Shown piece by piece: positions 1-6,807 of a DNA stretch of 7,095 nt (position 1 is its first letter; the number at the start of each line of letters is the position of its first letter). This DNA comes from Sulfurimonas sp. (GTDB taxonomy: Bacteria > Campylobacterota > Campylobacteria > Campylobacterales > Sulfurimonadaceae). The notes below the pieces were generated by a model. That model saw nothing but the letters and a program-made list of their open reading frames with translations, made no database searches and had not been told where the DNA came from. A program made the position numbers and the translations under genes. Location: the NCBI GenBank assembly GCA_021157485.1, contig JAGGWO010000056.1:1-7095 (forward strand). The letters are read 5' to 3'.

Positions 1-2
1 AT

Positions 3-761
3 AAGCAAGAGTATTATGCAATTACAAAAAACAATGCACTAATTCCTCAAGAGTTCTTACTTTTTGAAAATAGTGGAAGTGATGATTTAGAAGATTTAGT
101 TGACTCTAGTTTTTCAAAAGCTCGTATAACTTTTAAACTTCCTTGGATGGAAGCTGGAGAGTATGGAGAGCTTAGTGATGAGTTGACTACACTTATTAAA
201 AGTGAGCTTGGGGATGAAGTTGAAATTACAATCACAGGTATGGTTCCTCTGTTTCAAAGAACTTTATCTGCTGCTATGAGTTCTATGGCTACTAGTTATA
301 TCGTTGCGTTTATACTTATTGCAATCATGATGATGATACTTCTTGGAAGTGTAAAAATAGGTCTAACAAGTATGATTCCAAATATACTACCAATAATAAT
401 GACACTTGGTCTCATGGCTATGGTTAATATGCCACTAGATATGTTTACTATGCTTGTTGGTGCCATAGTTATAGGTCTAAGTGTTGATGATACAGTTCAC
501 TTTTTTCACAACTTTGCAAAGTATCATCATAAAGGTCACTCAACAAAAGAATCACTAGAACATACAATGGTAGGAACTGGTCGTGCACTTGTTGCGACTT
601 CGATAGTTCTTTCACTCGGTTTCTTTGTTTATATGTTTGCTAGTTTAAGCAACCTAATAAACTTTGGTATTTTATCAGGAGGAGCTATTGTGATTGCTCT
701 AATATCAAATATAATACTAGGACCTGCTCTACTTACACTAACTACAAAAGATAAAAAATAA
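3..761 (+). CDS. MMPL/RND-superfamily exporter, C-terminal part (5' end outside window)
   Basis: The reading frame is open from the first complete codon of the window (base 3) to TAA at 759-761, so 252 residues are visible and the start lies upstream; the internal ATG at 147 is not the real start. Visible residues 1-95 are a soluble stretch, consistent with the end of the second periplasmic loop. Five hydrophobic segments follow at about 98-116, 119-141, 145-160, 195-213 and 218-245, matching the last five helices of an RND-fold half. The acidic motif VDDTVHFF (D162, D163, H166) after the third visible helix is typical of MMPL-type RND proteins, where membrane acidic residues serve proton coupling. 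A lysine-rich tail ends the protein. It is probably an inner-membrane proton-driven exporter of a lipid or hydrophobic molecule. The next two genes encode a periplasmic carrier-like protein and an outer-membrane barrel, supporting a shared export or trafficking role. Substrate is unknown; family call is firm, function inferred. Confidence 0.85.
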   Translation, partial: KQEYYAITKNNALIPQEFLLFENSGSDDLEDLVDSSFSKARITFKLPWMEAGEYGELSDELTTLIKSELGDEVEITITGMVPLFQRTLSAAMSSMATSYIVAFILIAIMMMILLGSVKIGLTSMIPNILPIIMTLGLMAMVNMPLDMFTMLVGAIVIGLSVDDTVHFFHNFAKYHHKGHSTKESLEHTMVGTGRALVATSIVLSLGFFVYMFASLSNLINFGILSGGAIVIALISNIILGPALLTLTTKDKK

Positions 762-772
762 AAGGATTTACA

Positions 773-1555
773 ATGATTTTTAAGACACTACTAATAGCAA
801 GTTTAACACTCAGCTCTCTTTTTGCTATCACAGGCCAAGAGATTGCACAAAATGTTCATGATAGAGATGATGGAGATAATTCAACTGCTAAAATGAAGAT
901 GATACTTATAGATAAAAATGGTAAAAAACGCGTGCGTGATCTTAAAACTTTCACAAAAGACAAGGGTGAGGATAAGCTAAAACTTATGTTTTTCCTAACC
1001 CCTGCTGATGTAAAAAACACTGCGTTTTTAACACATGATTTTGAAGACTCTAACAAAGATGACGACCAGTGGTTATATCTTCCTGAACTTCAAAAAGTTA
1101 AACGTATCGCATCTAGTGACAAGAGTTCATCATTTATGGGAAGTGATTTTACATACTCAGACATGACAAGCAGAAATGTAGAAGATTACAGATATAAAAT
1201 CATGAAAGAGAAAAAAGTTGGCGGACATATGACTTGGCAGATGATGGTTACTCCAAAGTCTAAAAAAACTATAGAGGAGACTGGTTACACGAAATCAATT
1301 GTATTTGTAAGACAAGACAACTTTGTAATTGTACAAGCTCTTAACTACATTAAAGCTGGTAAAAAACTAAAATATATGATGGTAAAAGATCTTAAACAGA
1401 TAGATGGAATCTGGACAGCAATTGAGATGCAAATGGTTACTAAAAAGGGTAAAAAAACTCTTCACAAAACTATCTTTAAATTCTCAGATATTAAATACAA
1501 TCAAGGCCTAGAAGAGTCACTATTTACTACTCGTACACTTGAAAGAGGTCTCTAA
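773..1555 (+). CDS. LolA-like outer membrane lipoprotein-sorting family protein
   Basis: This is a 260-residue secreted protein. The N-terminus (MIFKTLLIASLTLSSLFA) is a clear Sec signal peptide, probably cut after A18, with no lipobox cysteine. The mature part matches the LolA-like family (PF17131 type): an early Q-x-x-x-x-V-HDRDDG stretch, alternating beta-strand-like segments, and the family-typical WLYLPELQKVKRI (100-112) followed by FMGSDFTYSDM (121-131). Known LolA/LolB folds are half-barrels that shield an acyl chain in the periplasm, so a periplasmic lipid or lipoprotein carrier is the likely role. Start ATG 773 has a good Shine-Dalgarno (AAAGGA, 761-766) that begins on the last base of the preceding gene's stop codon. 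The 11-bp gap upstream and the 2-bp gap downstream indicate one operon with the exporter and the barrel gene. It is probably not the canonical LolA, which is shorter and lacks this partner set. Cargo is not determinable. Confidence 0.85.
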   Translation: MIFKTLLIASLTLSSLFAITGQEIAQNVHDRDDGDNSTAKMKMILIDKNGKKRVRDLKTFTKDKGEDKLKLMFFLTPADVKNTAFLTHDFEDSNKDDDQWLYLPELQKVKRIASSDKSSSFMGSDFTYSDMTSRNVEDYRYKIMKEKKVGGHMTWQMMVTPKSKKTIEETGYTKSIVFVRQDNFVIVQALNYIKAGKKLKYMMVKDLKQIDGIWTAIEMQMVTKKGKKTLHKTIFKFSDIKYNQGLEESLFTTRTLERGL

Positions 1556-1557
1556 GA

Positions 1558-3042
1558 ATGACAAAAAAACTACTTCTATCAATTACCTTAGCTTCTTTAT
1601 TAGCAAGTAGTTCTCTCTTAGGGGAAGAAAACCTAGATACTGACTTAGGTGGATTTGATACAGAGGAAGTAGTAAGCCAAGAGAGTGCTGACTTAGATGG
1701 CTTTGGTGATGATGAAAGCGTAACACTTAACGAAAGTGCCCCCAAAGTAGAAGAAAAGCAAGCGATGTTTTCACTTAGTGGAGATTTAGCATTCAAGACT
1801 TCTTACGGTTACAGAGACCATGAAGTAAAAGCATATAAAAGTGATACGCAAGGTATTGATTACTCAGGTTTTAATCAAGCACAAACTTCACTCTATCTCC
1901 AAGTTGATGGAAAATTATCAGACAACTGGAAAATGAGAGTTGGTCTTGACACATATTATGATGCAATCTATGATATACACTCAAGTAACAACTATAATGA
2001 TGACACTTTAGATACCTATAAAACGCAGCTAATTCTAAACGATGCTTATATACAAGGTCGTCTTACAAAGACAATAGACCTTAAAGTTGGCCGTCAGATT
2101 GTTGTTTGGGGGAAATCAGATAGTATCAGAATTACAGATATCATCAATCCACTTGATAATCGCCTTCCAGGGCTAACTGATATTGAAGATTTAAGACTTA
2201 GTGTTGGTATGGCTAAGTTTGACTATTATATTGGTCAGTGGAACTTCTCTGCTATGGTTATTGGTGAGAGTAGAGTTATGCTTGAAGCCGCACCAAGAGG
2301 TGAGTTTTTTCCAGTTGATTCTATTTTTAAAAAACCTAATGGTAGTTCAGCTGCACCTGAGCCATTTCCAGAGCTAGTAACACCTAATAGTTCATGGGAT
2401 AATATGCAGTATGCTTTTGCAGCAAATGGAGTTTTTTCAGGATGGGACTTATCGTTTTATGCAGCTGATGTACTCAATCAAAAATGGCACTTTGAAGAAG
2501 CTATTCCTACTACACCTGTAACAAGCAATAGTGAGAGAGTTGTAGGTAAAGTTAAAATGCTAGGTAGTGCTATCAATATTGCTCGTGGCTCTTGGCTACT
2601 TAAATCAGAGGTAGCATACTTGGATGGTGTTAGATACAACATGACATCTGATGAAAAAAATCGACTAGATGCTCTTGTTGGATTTGACTATATGGGTATT
2701 AAGGACACCGTACTATCATTAGAAGTTGCCAACAGACATATATTTGAACATGAGACTATTATGGAAAGTGGTGCAGACTATGTAGACGAAAACGAACTAC
2801 AAACTGCTATGAGAGCAACTCGCTCATTTGAAAATGATTCCATAAACGCAACTGCTCTTGTGAGTATGTTTGGTGCTTCATGGGAGTATGGCGGTTTTGC
2901 AAGACTATGGGTCGAGTATGACATTATAGACGCAGTTGTAGCTAACGTTGGCGTAGTTGATTATATAGATGGAGATAAGCCCTTTACAAAAGCTATTAGT
3001 GATAATGACAGAATTTTTGCAGATGTTACATTTAGTTTTTAA
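1558..3042 (+). CDS. DUF1302-type outer-membrane beta-barrel protein
   Basis: This 494-residue protein has a Sec signal peptide (MTKKLLLSITLASLLASSSL, cut near G22). An acidic, low-complexity linker follows (about 23-68) carrying two related motifs, DLGGF at 29-33 and DLDGF at 45-49. From about 70 on there are alternating amphipathic segments rich in aromatic residues, as in outer-membrane barrels, ending in VTFSF with a terminal Phe, the usual BAM recognition signal. Residues 177-202 (VGRQIVVWGKSD, then ITDIINPLDNR) match the conserved core of the DUF1302 family, whose genes often sit beside MMPL exporters and LolA-like or DUF1329 proteins. Start ATG 1558 is two bases after the preceding stop; AGAGG at 1544-1548, inside the upstream gene, is the likely ribosome site, implying coupled translation. 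It is probably the outer-membrane component of the exporter/carrier set. Whether it is a channel or a docking protein is not known. An alternative label would be a generic porin, but the core motif favours DUF1302. Confidence 0.8.
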   Translation: MTKKLLLSITLASLLASSSLLGEENLDTDLGGFDTEEVVSQESADLDGFGDDESVTLNESAPKVEEKQAMFSLSGDLAFKTSYGYRDHEVKAYKSDTQGIDYSGFNQAQTSLYLQVDGKLSDNWKMRVGLDTYYDAIYDIHSSNNYNDDTLDTYKTQLILNDAYIQGRLTKTIDLKVGRQIVVWGKSDSIRITDIINPLDNRLPGLTDIEDLRLSVGMAKFDYYIGQWNFSAMVIGESRVMLEAAPRGEFFPVDSIFKKPNGSSAAPEPFPELVTPNSSWDNMQYAFAANGVFSGWDLSFYAADVLNQKWHFEEAIPTTPVTSNSERVVGKVKMLGSAINIARGSWLLKSEVAYLDGVRYNMTSDEKNRLDALVGFDYMGIKDTVLSLEVANRHIFEHETIMESGADYVDENELQTAMRATRSFENDSINATALVSMFGASWEYGGFARLWVEYDIIDAVVANVGVVDYIDGDKPFTKAISDNDRIFADVTFSF

Positions 3043-3142
3043 TATATAAAAATATAATTTTTTTCTATTATTCATCCTTTTTAATCTAAACGTATAATTT
3101 CCTATGGTAAAATAATAAATATTTATATCACAAGGGCATTAT
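3043..3142 (+). promoter_or_regulatory. Intergenic region with candidate promoter and RBS for the chemoreceptor gene
   Basis: This AT-rich spacer of 100 bp separates the envelope operon from the chemoreceptor gene. It contains a perfect TATAAT at 3093-3098, 44 bases before the start codon. No convincing -35 box is present, which is normal for Campylobacterota housekeeping promoters, where an extended AT-rich upstream tract takes its place. A second, weaker -10-like TAAAAT lies at 3108-3113. The ribosome site is AAGGG at 3132-3136, six bases before ATG 3143. The segment 3048-3064 (an A5T arm, an ATTTTT arm, then T residues) could act as a very weak AT-only terminator for the upstream operon, but I would not rely on it. 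I saw no sigma-54 or clear sigma-28 signature. The box is seen; the promoter activity is inferred. Confidence 0.45.
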
Positions 3143-5047
3143 ATGTTTCAACATTTGAGTATTGAAAAAAAGATGAACTACTTCATCTTAATGGTAACTA
3201 TCTCAGTATTTTCAGCAACTATATTTGTATTTTTATCTTTTAGTAAGATTGAAACAGAGTACGAGCACTTACATAATAACTCTATGGAGGGTGCACTAAA
3301 AACTCTCGAGATAGAAAAAAATCTCAACTACGTAAGTAGAACTACAAGAGATATAATGCTTGGCGGTGACTATACAAAAAATATATCAAAGCTAAATGAT
3401 TCTATAGAAAAAATTAGAAATACTTTTATATCTTTAGAAAAGATGATGGCACATGATAACTCTCTTTCTATGGTTAAAGATGCTAAAAGCTCAACAATGC
3501 TGTTTTTAGACAACTCTATGATTATGATGAAATCATTAACTGCAGATAATATACAAAACTCCAAAATTCAAATCTATAAAAGATATAAATCAGACTTAAC
3601 ACCTTATGCAAATGCTTCAAGAGCTGCGTTTAAAAAATTTGTAAAGTTTAAAAAAGATGAATTAAGTAGTGACTCTAACTCATTAGCCTCAGGTATAAAC
3701 TTTTATAAAACCTTAGTACTTATTGCAGGTATTATTGTTGGTACATTAGTATTCATCTTAGCTACTATGCTAAGAAAATCTATTACTAATGGTATTAAAA
3801 ACTTTACTACACTCATAAATTATTCTGCCAAAGGTGACTTTTCCCACAAATGTGATGAGTGTAGCGATAGAACAGAGCTTGGAATCTTAGGAGCAGAACT
3901 TGCTAAACTTCTAGGACATATACAAAATTTAATAAGCGAGATTAATTCAACCATAACTGATGCATCTCAAGGTGTTTTTACTCATGAAATATCTCATAAA
4001 GGTATGGATGGAGAGTTCGTTATTGCAATACAAAATGTTGCAAAAAGTATAGAGTTTATGAAAACGCAACATGTACAAGTGCAAAAAGATATTTTTAATG
4101 CAAAAATAAGCAATGCAAGTATTGGCGTTTCAGAGTCACTCTCTCTTATTCAAGATGACTTAAATGAAAATATTGAAAATCTAAAAATCATTACTTCTGC
4201 TACAAAATCAGCTTCTGAACTAGCAGATGATTCCAGCCAAACTGTTCAAGAGATAGTATCAGAGCTTAGTGAGTTAAGTGAACAGGTAAATATCAACAAC
4301 AATAGTATTGTTGAACTTACAAATCAAACAAATAATATCACTTCAGTAATTGAACTTATTACAGATATCGCAGACCAAACAAATCTCCTTGCCCTAAACG
4401 CAGCCATAGAAGCTGCTCGTGCAGGTGAGCATGGTCGTGGATTTGCTGTTGTTGCGGATGAAGTTAGAAAACTAGCAGAGCGTACTCATAAGGCTACTGG
4501 TGAAATTTCTGTTTCTATAAAATCTCTCCAACAAGATATGAATGAGATTCATACGAGTTCTGATGCTATGAAAGTTACAGTTGATAGTTCTACCTCAAAA
4601 ATAAACAGTTTTGAAGGGACTCTGAGTAAACTTAGTAACAACTCAGGCAAAATTGTAAACTACTCTTTTGGTATGGAGAACAGTATTTTTGTTGTGCTTG
4701 CTAAAATTGATCATATTTTATATAAATCTCGGGCTTATAACTCTATAGTGTCACTCAAAAAAGTTCTACCTACTATAAATCATCATGATTGTCGTTTAGG
4801 TAAATGGTATGAGGGTGAAGGTAAGAGTAGATTCTCACATACACCTTCTTACAGTAGCATAGTGGCTCCACACACAGTTGTTCACACTAATGCAAATAAA
4901 AATCTTGACTATTTAGATAAACATGAAAGCGAAAGTATCTTAGTGCATGCAGATGAAATTATTTATAACTTTGAAGCGATGGAAGAGGCTTCTAATGAAC
5001 TATTTACTAAAATGGACAGTATGCTTAAAGAGTCAAAAGAGAGTTAA
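3143..5047 (+). CDS. Transmembrane methyl-accepting chemotaxis protein with C-terminal CZB zinc-binding domain
   Basis: This is a 634-residue chemoreceptor. In order: TM1 about 12-33; a periplasmic helical region about 35-185, fitting a four-helix-bundle (4HB_MCP) sensor; TM2 about 188-209; a HAMP linker about 211-262, possibly followed by a second HAMP-like helical repeat to about 310; then the cytoplasmic signalling hairpin. The signalling tip is unmistakable ([20 protein letters not shown] around 409-428, then [14 protein letters not shown]). The C-terminus is a CZB domain: H524, C550 in CRLGKWY, and H577/H581 in HTVVH match the H...Cx[L]GxW...HxxxH zinc-ligand pattern. In characterised CZB receptors such as H. 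pylori TlpD, this site binds zinc and its cysteine reacts with hypochlorous acid. The receptor may therefore integrate a periplasmic signal with cytoplasmic zinc or redox state. An extra CDEC cysteine pair (C237, C240) sits in the HAMP region. The ligand is unknown. The stop codon overlaps that of the convergent kinase gene. Confidence 0.93.
   Translation: MFQHLSIEKKMNYFILMVTISVFSATIFVFLSFSKIETEYEHLHNNSMEGALKTLEIEKNLNYVSRTTRDIMLGGDYTKNISKLNDSIEKIRNTFISLEKMMAHDNSLSMVKDAKSSTMLFLDNSMIMMKSLTADNIQNSKIQIYKRYKSDLTPYANASRAAFKKFVKFKKDELSSDSNSLASGINFYKTLVLIAGIIVGTLVFILATMLRKSITNGIKNFTTLINYSAKGDFSHKCDECSDRTELGILGAELAKLLGHIQNLISEINSTITDASQGVFTHEISHKGMDGEFVIAIQNVAKSIEFMKTQHVQVQKDIFNAKISNASIGVSESLSLIQDDLNENIENLKIITSATKSASELADDSSQTVQEIVSELSELSEQVNINNNSIVELTNQTNNITSVIELITDIADQTNLLALNAAIEAARAGEHGRGFAVVADEVRKLAERTHKATGEISVSIKSLQQDMNEIHTSSDAMKVTVDSSTSKINSFEGTLSKLSNNSGKIVNYSFGMENSIFVVLAKIDHILYKSRAYNSIVSLKKVLPTINHHDCRLGKWYEGEGKSRFSHTPSYSSIVAPHTVVHTNANKNLDYLDKHESESILVHADEIIYNFEAMEEASNELFTKMDSMLKESKES
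5044..5047. other. Tail-to-tail overlap of chemoreceptor and kinase stop codons
   Basis: The palindrome TTAA carries both stops: TAA at 5045-5047 for the plus-strand chemoreceptor and TAA (complement of 5044-5046) for the minus-strand kinase. No space is left for an intrinsic terminator between the genes, so any terminator must lie inside the opposing coding sequence or the transcripts run into one another. Confidence 0.95.
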
Positions 5048-6111
5048 TCTTTAAAGTTCAGAGATATTGTAGTACCCACTCCAAGAGTTGATGCTGCATG
5101 AATCTCGATTTCCATCGCATCACACAATCTTTTGACTATATCCAAACCTATCCCGTGACCACTTGTGTGCTCTTTGTATGAGCGCTCAAAAATATTTTGG
5201 GGCTTTTGTATACCTACCCCACTATCTTCTATGTAAAGTACTCTATCTTTAGTGTAAATCTTTATAAAGCCACCTTGTTTATTGTATTTACAAGCGTTTG
5301 AGATTATGTTAACTATCACCTGTTTAAATGCGTCTCTATTTACTTTTGCATAGTAATCAGAATCTCTAATATCAAAACTTATATCCCTATATATTTTTTT
5401 ATGCGTTGAGACAACTTCTTTGATAATCTCAAAAAGATTCTCTTTTTGAATCTTCATTGTTTCTTCTTGAAGTAGTACCGTTAAGTTACTATGTAGTTCT
5501 CCAATATCTTCTACACTGCGTTTGATTCTTTCAAGAGGTTTATTATTTTTAAACGCAGCGTTGGAATCTAGAAGTTTCATATTTAAAAGTATGGAAGTAA
5601 TCGGTGTATTTAAATCATGTATCATATCTTTTGAGAAGTTATCAAGCTTGGTAATTGCCTCTTGCATCGGCCTAAGAGCACGTACAGATAAGAAGTAGCT
5701 CAGTGTTGCGAACAGAGCAAGTAGCAGGACTTGTATAGAGATAATATAGATTTTTATCTGAAAAATTGTCTCTTCGTAATGAATTTTATCTTTTGTTACG
5801 AGGATATATCCTCCTTCCCAACTAAAAGGCATATATTTTAAAAACTTTGTATCTTGTATCTCAAAATTATTCATATTAAAGTTTTCTATCTCTATTTGAA
5901 CTACTTCATGTTTTATATGTTCAGGACTACTTGGTGTCTGTTTCATCTTCACTTGTCTCACGTACTCTATCATCGAGAAATGCTCTTTCTCTATCATTGT
6001 TTTCTTCTGCTCTTGAAAATAAAAAAATCCAGAAGCTAAAATTAGAATAGCTACACTTCCAAAGTATGTACTAAAAAACTTCCAGAAGGCTTTTTTTTCA
6101 TGATTTAACAA
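5044..6111 (-). CDS. Sensor histidine kinase (two-component system), TTG start
   Basis: This is a 355-residue membrane kinase. TM1 is about 14-32, a short periplasmic sensor region about 33-118, TM2 about 120-142, and then comes a HisKA helix with the phospho-acceptor H165 in the variant H-box [13 protein letters not shown] (HDLNTP instead of the common HELRTP). The ATP-binding domain has an N-box (N268, N272, K275, Y276, N277), G1 DSGVGI (296-301), F-box IFERSY (307-312) and G2 GHGIGL (318-323), so all catalytic boxes are present. There is little or no recognisable HAMP linker: TM2 runs almost directly into the dimerisation helix. It is the cognate partner of the upstream response regulator, whose gene it overlaps by 14 bp. 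The only initiator in this frame before TM1 is TTG at 6111, with GGGA seven bases upstream. An ATG at 6101 overlaps the regulator stop (ATGA) but is one base out of frame across an A8 tract, so the true start is uncertain. The stimulus is unknown. Confidence 0.9.
   Translation of the reverse strand: MLNHEKKAFWKFFSTYFGSVAILILASGFFYFQEQKKTMIEKEHFSMIEYVRQVKMKQTPSSPEHIKHEVVQIEIENFNMNNFEIQDTKFLKYMPFSWEGGYILVTKDKIHYEETIFQIKIYIISIQVLLLALFATLSYFLSVRALRPMQEAITKLDNFSKDMIHDLNTPITSILLNMKLLDSNAAFKNNKPLERIKRSVEDIGELHSNLTVLLQEETMKIQKENLFEIIKEVVSTHKKIYRDISFDIRDSDYYAKVNRDAFKQVIVNIISNACKYNKQGGFIKIYTKDRVLYIEDSGVGIQKPQNIFERSYKEHTSGHGIGLDIVKRLCDAMEIEIHAASTLGVGTTISLNFKD
6091..6111 (-). promoter_or_regulatory. Regulator/kinase junction: TTG start, out-of-frame ATGA overlap and A8 tract
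   Basis: On the minus strand the regulator's TGA stop (6100-6098) is part of ATGA, whose ATG (6101-6099) is followed by eight A residues (6098-6091) and then the kinase codons GCC TTC TGG. Read from that ATG, the frame gives only 16 codons and stops at TAG (6053-6051). If the tract held nine As, the same ATG would read [10 protein letters not shown] and continue through the kinase. As written, the kinase depends on TTG at 6111-6109. The layout is seen directly; its meaning (weak TTG start, slippage, phase variation or a base error) is inference. Confidence 0.6.
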
Positions 6112-6751
6112 GTCTGTATCCCGTTCCTTTAATTGTCTGTATCTCTAGTCCAGATTTTCTCAGTTTTGTAATGTAAACACGCAGAGCTCCCTCACTAGAC
6201 TCGTTTACATTGTCAAGCTCATAAAGTAGTTCTTGTTTTGTTATAGTCTCGTTGATTCTTTTAAAAAAAAGTGAGAGAAGTTTTGACTCTAACGGTGCAA
6301 AAGCTATTAGTTCATTATCTTTAAGTAGTTCATTATTAGTTATTTTATAAACTAAATCTCCGTACTTTATCTCATTCTCTTTTGAAGTAAAAGACTTTCT
6401 AAGGAGTGCTTGAATTCTTACTAACAACTCATCAAAATCAAATGGTTTTTTCAGATAATCATCAGCTCCAACTTCAAAACCACGTGAGAGTGAGGCTATA
6501 TCGCCAAGTGAGGTTAAAAATATACATGGAATAGAATTACCTGATTCTCTAAGAATTTTTAGCAGTTCAAAACCATCAAAATCTGGGATATTTACATCAA
6601 AAAGCATTATCTCAAAGCTATGCTCATAGGTAACTTCGAGAGCTTGATTTCCACTTGATGCTAACGTAACATCATAACCCTGCGTTTGAAGAAGCTCACT
6701 GAGTGTTTCTGAGAGAATCAGATCGTCTTCAACAAGTAATATTCTAGCCAT
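6098..6751 (-). CDS. OmpR/PhoB-type response regulator
   Basis: This 217-residue protein has a receiver domain (about 1-118) and a winged-helix DNA-binding domain (about 125-217). Receiver residues are complete: acidic pair D9/D10, phospho-acceptor D52 (in MLFDVNIPD), T80, and K102 in KKPF. The C-terminal part has the Trans_reg_C pattern: an early LLKD-type turn, PLESKLLSLFF, the recognition-helix region GALRVYITKLRKSG, and the closing GTGYRLV hairpin. It is the transcriptional output partner of the kinase encoded immediately downstream, which overlaps it by 14 bp, a common regulator-kinase order. Start ATG 6751 is chosen because it gives the conserved receiver start MARILLVEDD and has GAGGA at 6765-6761, nine bases upstream. 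The ribosome site lies within a duplicated leader: the gene's first 26 bp also occur 48 bp upstream. A T8 tract in the coding strand falls at 6270-6263. Target genes are not readable from this window. Confidence 0.93.
   Translation of the reverse strand: MARILLVEDDLILSETLSELLQTQGYDVTLASSGNQALEVTYEHSFEIMLFDVNIPDFDGFELLKILRESGNSIPCIFLTSLGDIASLSRGFEVGADDYLKKPFDFDELLVRIQALLRKSFTSKENEIKYGDLVYKITNNELLKDNELIAFAPLESKLLSLFFKRINETITKQELLYELDNVNESSEGALRVYITKLRKSGLEIQTIKGTGYRLVKS
6726..6751 (-). repeat. 26-bp direct repeat, gene-start copy
   Basis: These are the first 26 bases of the response-regulator coding sequence (minus-strand ATGGCTAGAATATTACTTGT and six more bases). The same 26 bases recur without mismatch at 6774-6799. 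The offset is 48 bp, with a 22-bp unrelated spacer between copies; the bases just outside each copy differ. Direct, not inverted, so it forms no hairpin by itself. Confidence 0.95.
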
Positions 6752-6760
6752 CTGTAGTAT

Positions 6761-6765
6761 TCCTC
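6761..6765 (-). promoter_or_regulatory. Shine-Dalgarno of the response-regulator gene
   Basis: The minus strand carries GAGGA nine bases before ATG 6751. It overlaps the TGA stop of the leader mini-ORF. This site decides in favour of the inner ATG (6751) over the upstream in-frame ATG at 6799, which is blocked by the TGA. Confidence 0.75.
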
Positions 6766-6799
6766 AAAGCGTTTCTTCAACAAGTAATATTCTAGCCAT
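6764..6799 (-). pseudogene. 11-codon leader mini-ORF duplicating the response-regulator start
   Basis: Starting at the upstream repeat copy, the frame reads MARILLVEETL and ends at TGA (6766-6764). The stop is part of TGAGGA, which is the regulator's ribosome-binding site. Compared with the regulator N-terminus MARILLVEDDLILSETL, the mini-ORF equals that sequence with six residues missing between VE and ETL. It therefore looks like either a remnant of a duplicated regulator start carrying an 18-base deletion, or a by-chance leader created by a local duplication. Its own ribosome site is weak: only AAAGCAG about three bases before the ATG, just after the upstream gene's TAA. If translated, ribosomes would terminate on the regulator's Shine-Dalgarno, giving coupling or interference. 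Translation is not demonstrated. Confidence 0.5.
6774..6799 (-). repeat. 26-bp direct repeat, upstream leader copy
   Basis: Exact second copy of the regulator's first 26 bases, lying in the 56-bp gap between the upstream gene's stop (6808) and the regulator start (6751). It includes the ATG and codons for MARILLVE, in the same reading frame as the real gene because the offset is 16 codons. Confidence 0.95.
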
Positions 6800-6807
6800 A
6801 ACTGCTT

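Noticed and set aside
47..235. Minus-strand 62-codon ORF rich in serine
   Set aside because: Antisense shadow of the exporter frame, which is open through the whole region; low-complexity Ser-rich product and no ribosome site.
856..1056. Minus-strand 66-codon ORF
   Set aside because: Lies entirely inside the LolA-like gene, which has clear family motifs; composition is typical of an antisense shadow.
1527..1796. Minus-strand 89-codon ORF spanning the carrier/barrel junction
   Set aside because: Overlaps two well-supported genes on the other strand, including both the ribosome site and the signal peptide of the barrel; Ser-rich shadow.
3048..3064. AT-only hairpin followed by T residues after the barrel gene
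   Set aside because: The stem has no G-C pairs and a three-base loop; too weak to call an intrinsic terminator.
3087..3113. Possible sigma-28 (flagellar) promoter before the chemoreceptor
   Set aside because: TAAA is present but the downstream element GGTAAAAT is a poor match to the GCCGATAA-type box; the TATAAT at 3093 is a simpler explanation.
3370..3564. Minus-strand 64-codon ORF
   Set aside because: Antisense to the periplasmic region of the chemoreceptor; no independent support.
5854..6039. Plus-strand 61-codon ORF with hydrophobic residues
   Set aside because: Antisense to the kinase sensor region; hydrophobicity arises from the complementary AT-rich codons.
6263..6270. Second 8-base homopolymer (T8 in coding strand) inside the response regulator as a phase-variation tract
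   Set aside because: It encodes Phe-Phe in a conserved helix in an intact frame; in such AT-rich DNA an 8-base run is expected now and then. It also tempers the weight given to the A8 tract at the kinase start.
6751..6799. Regulator start at the upstream ATG (6799) giving a longer protein
   Set aside because: The frame is the same, but TGA at 6766-6764 interrupts it, and the inner ATG has the good ribosome site.
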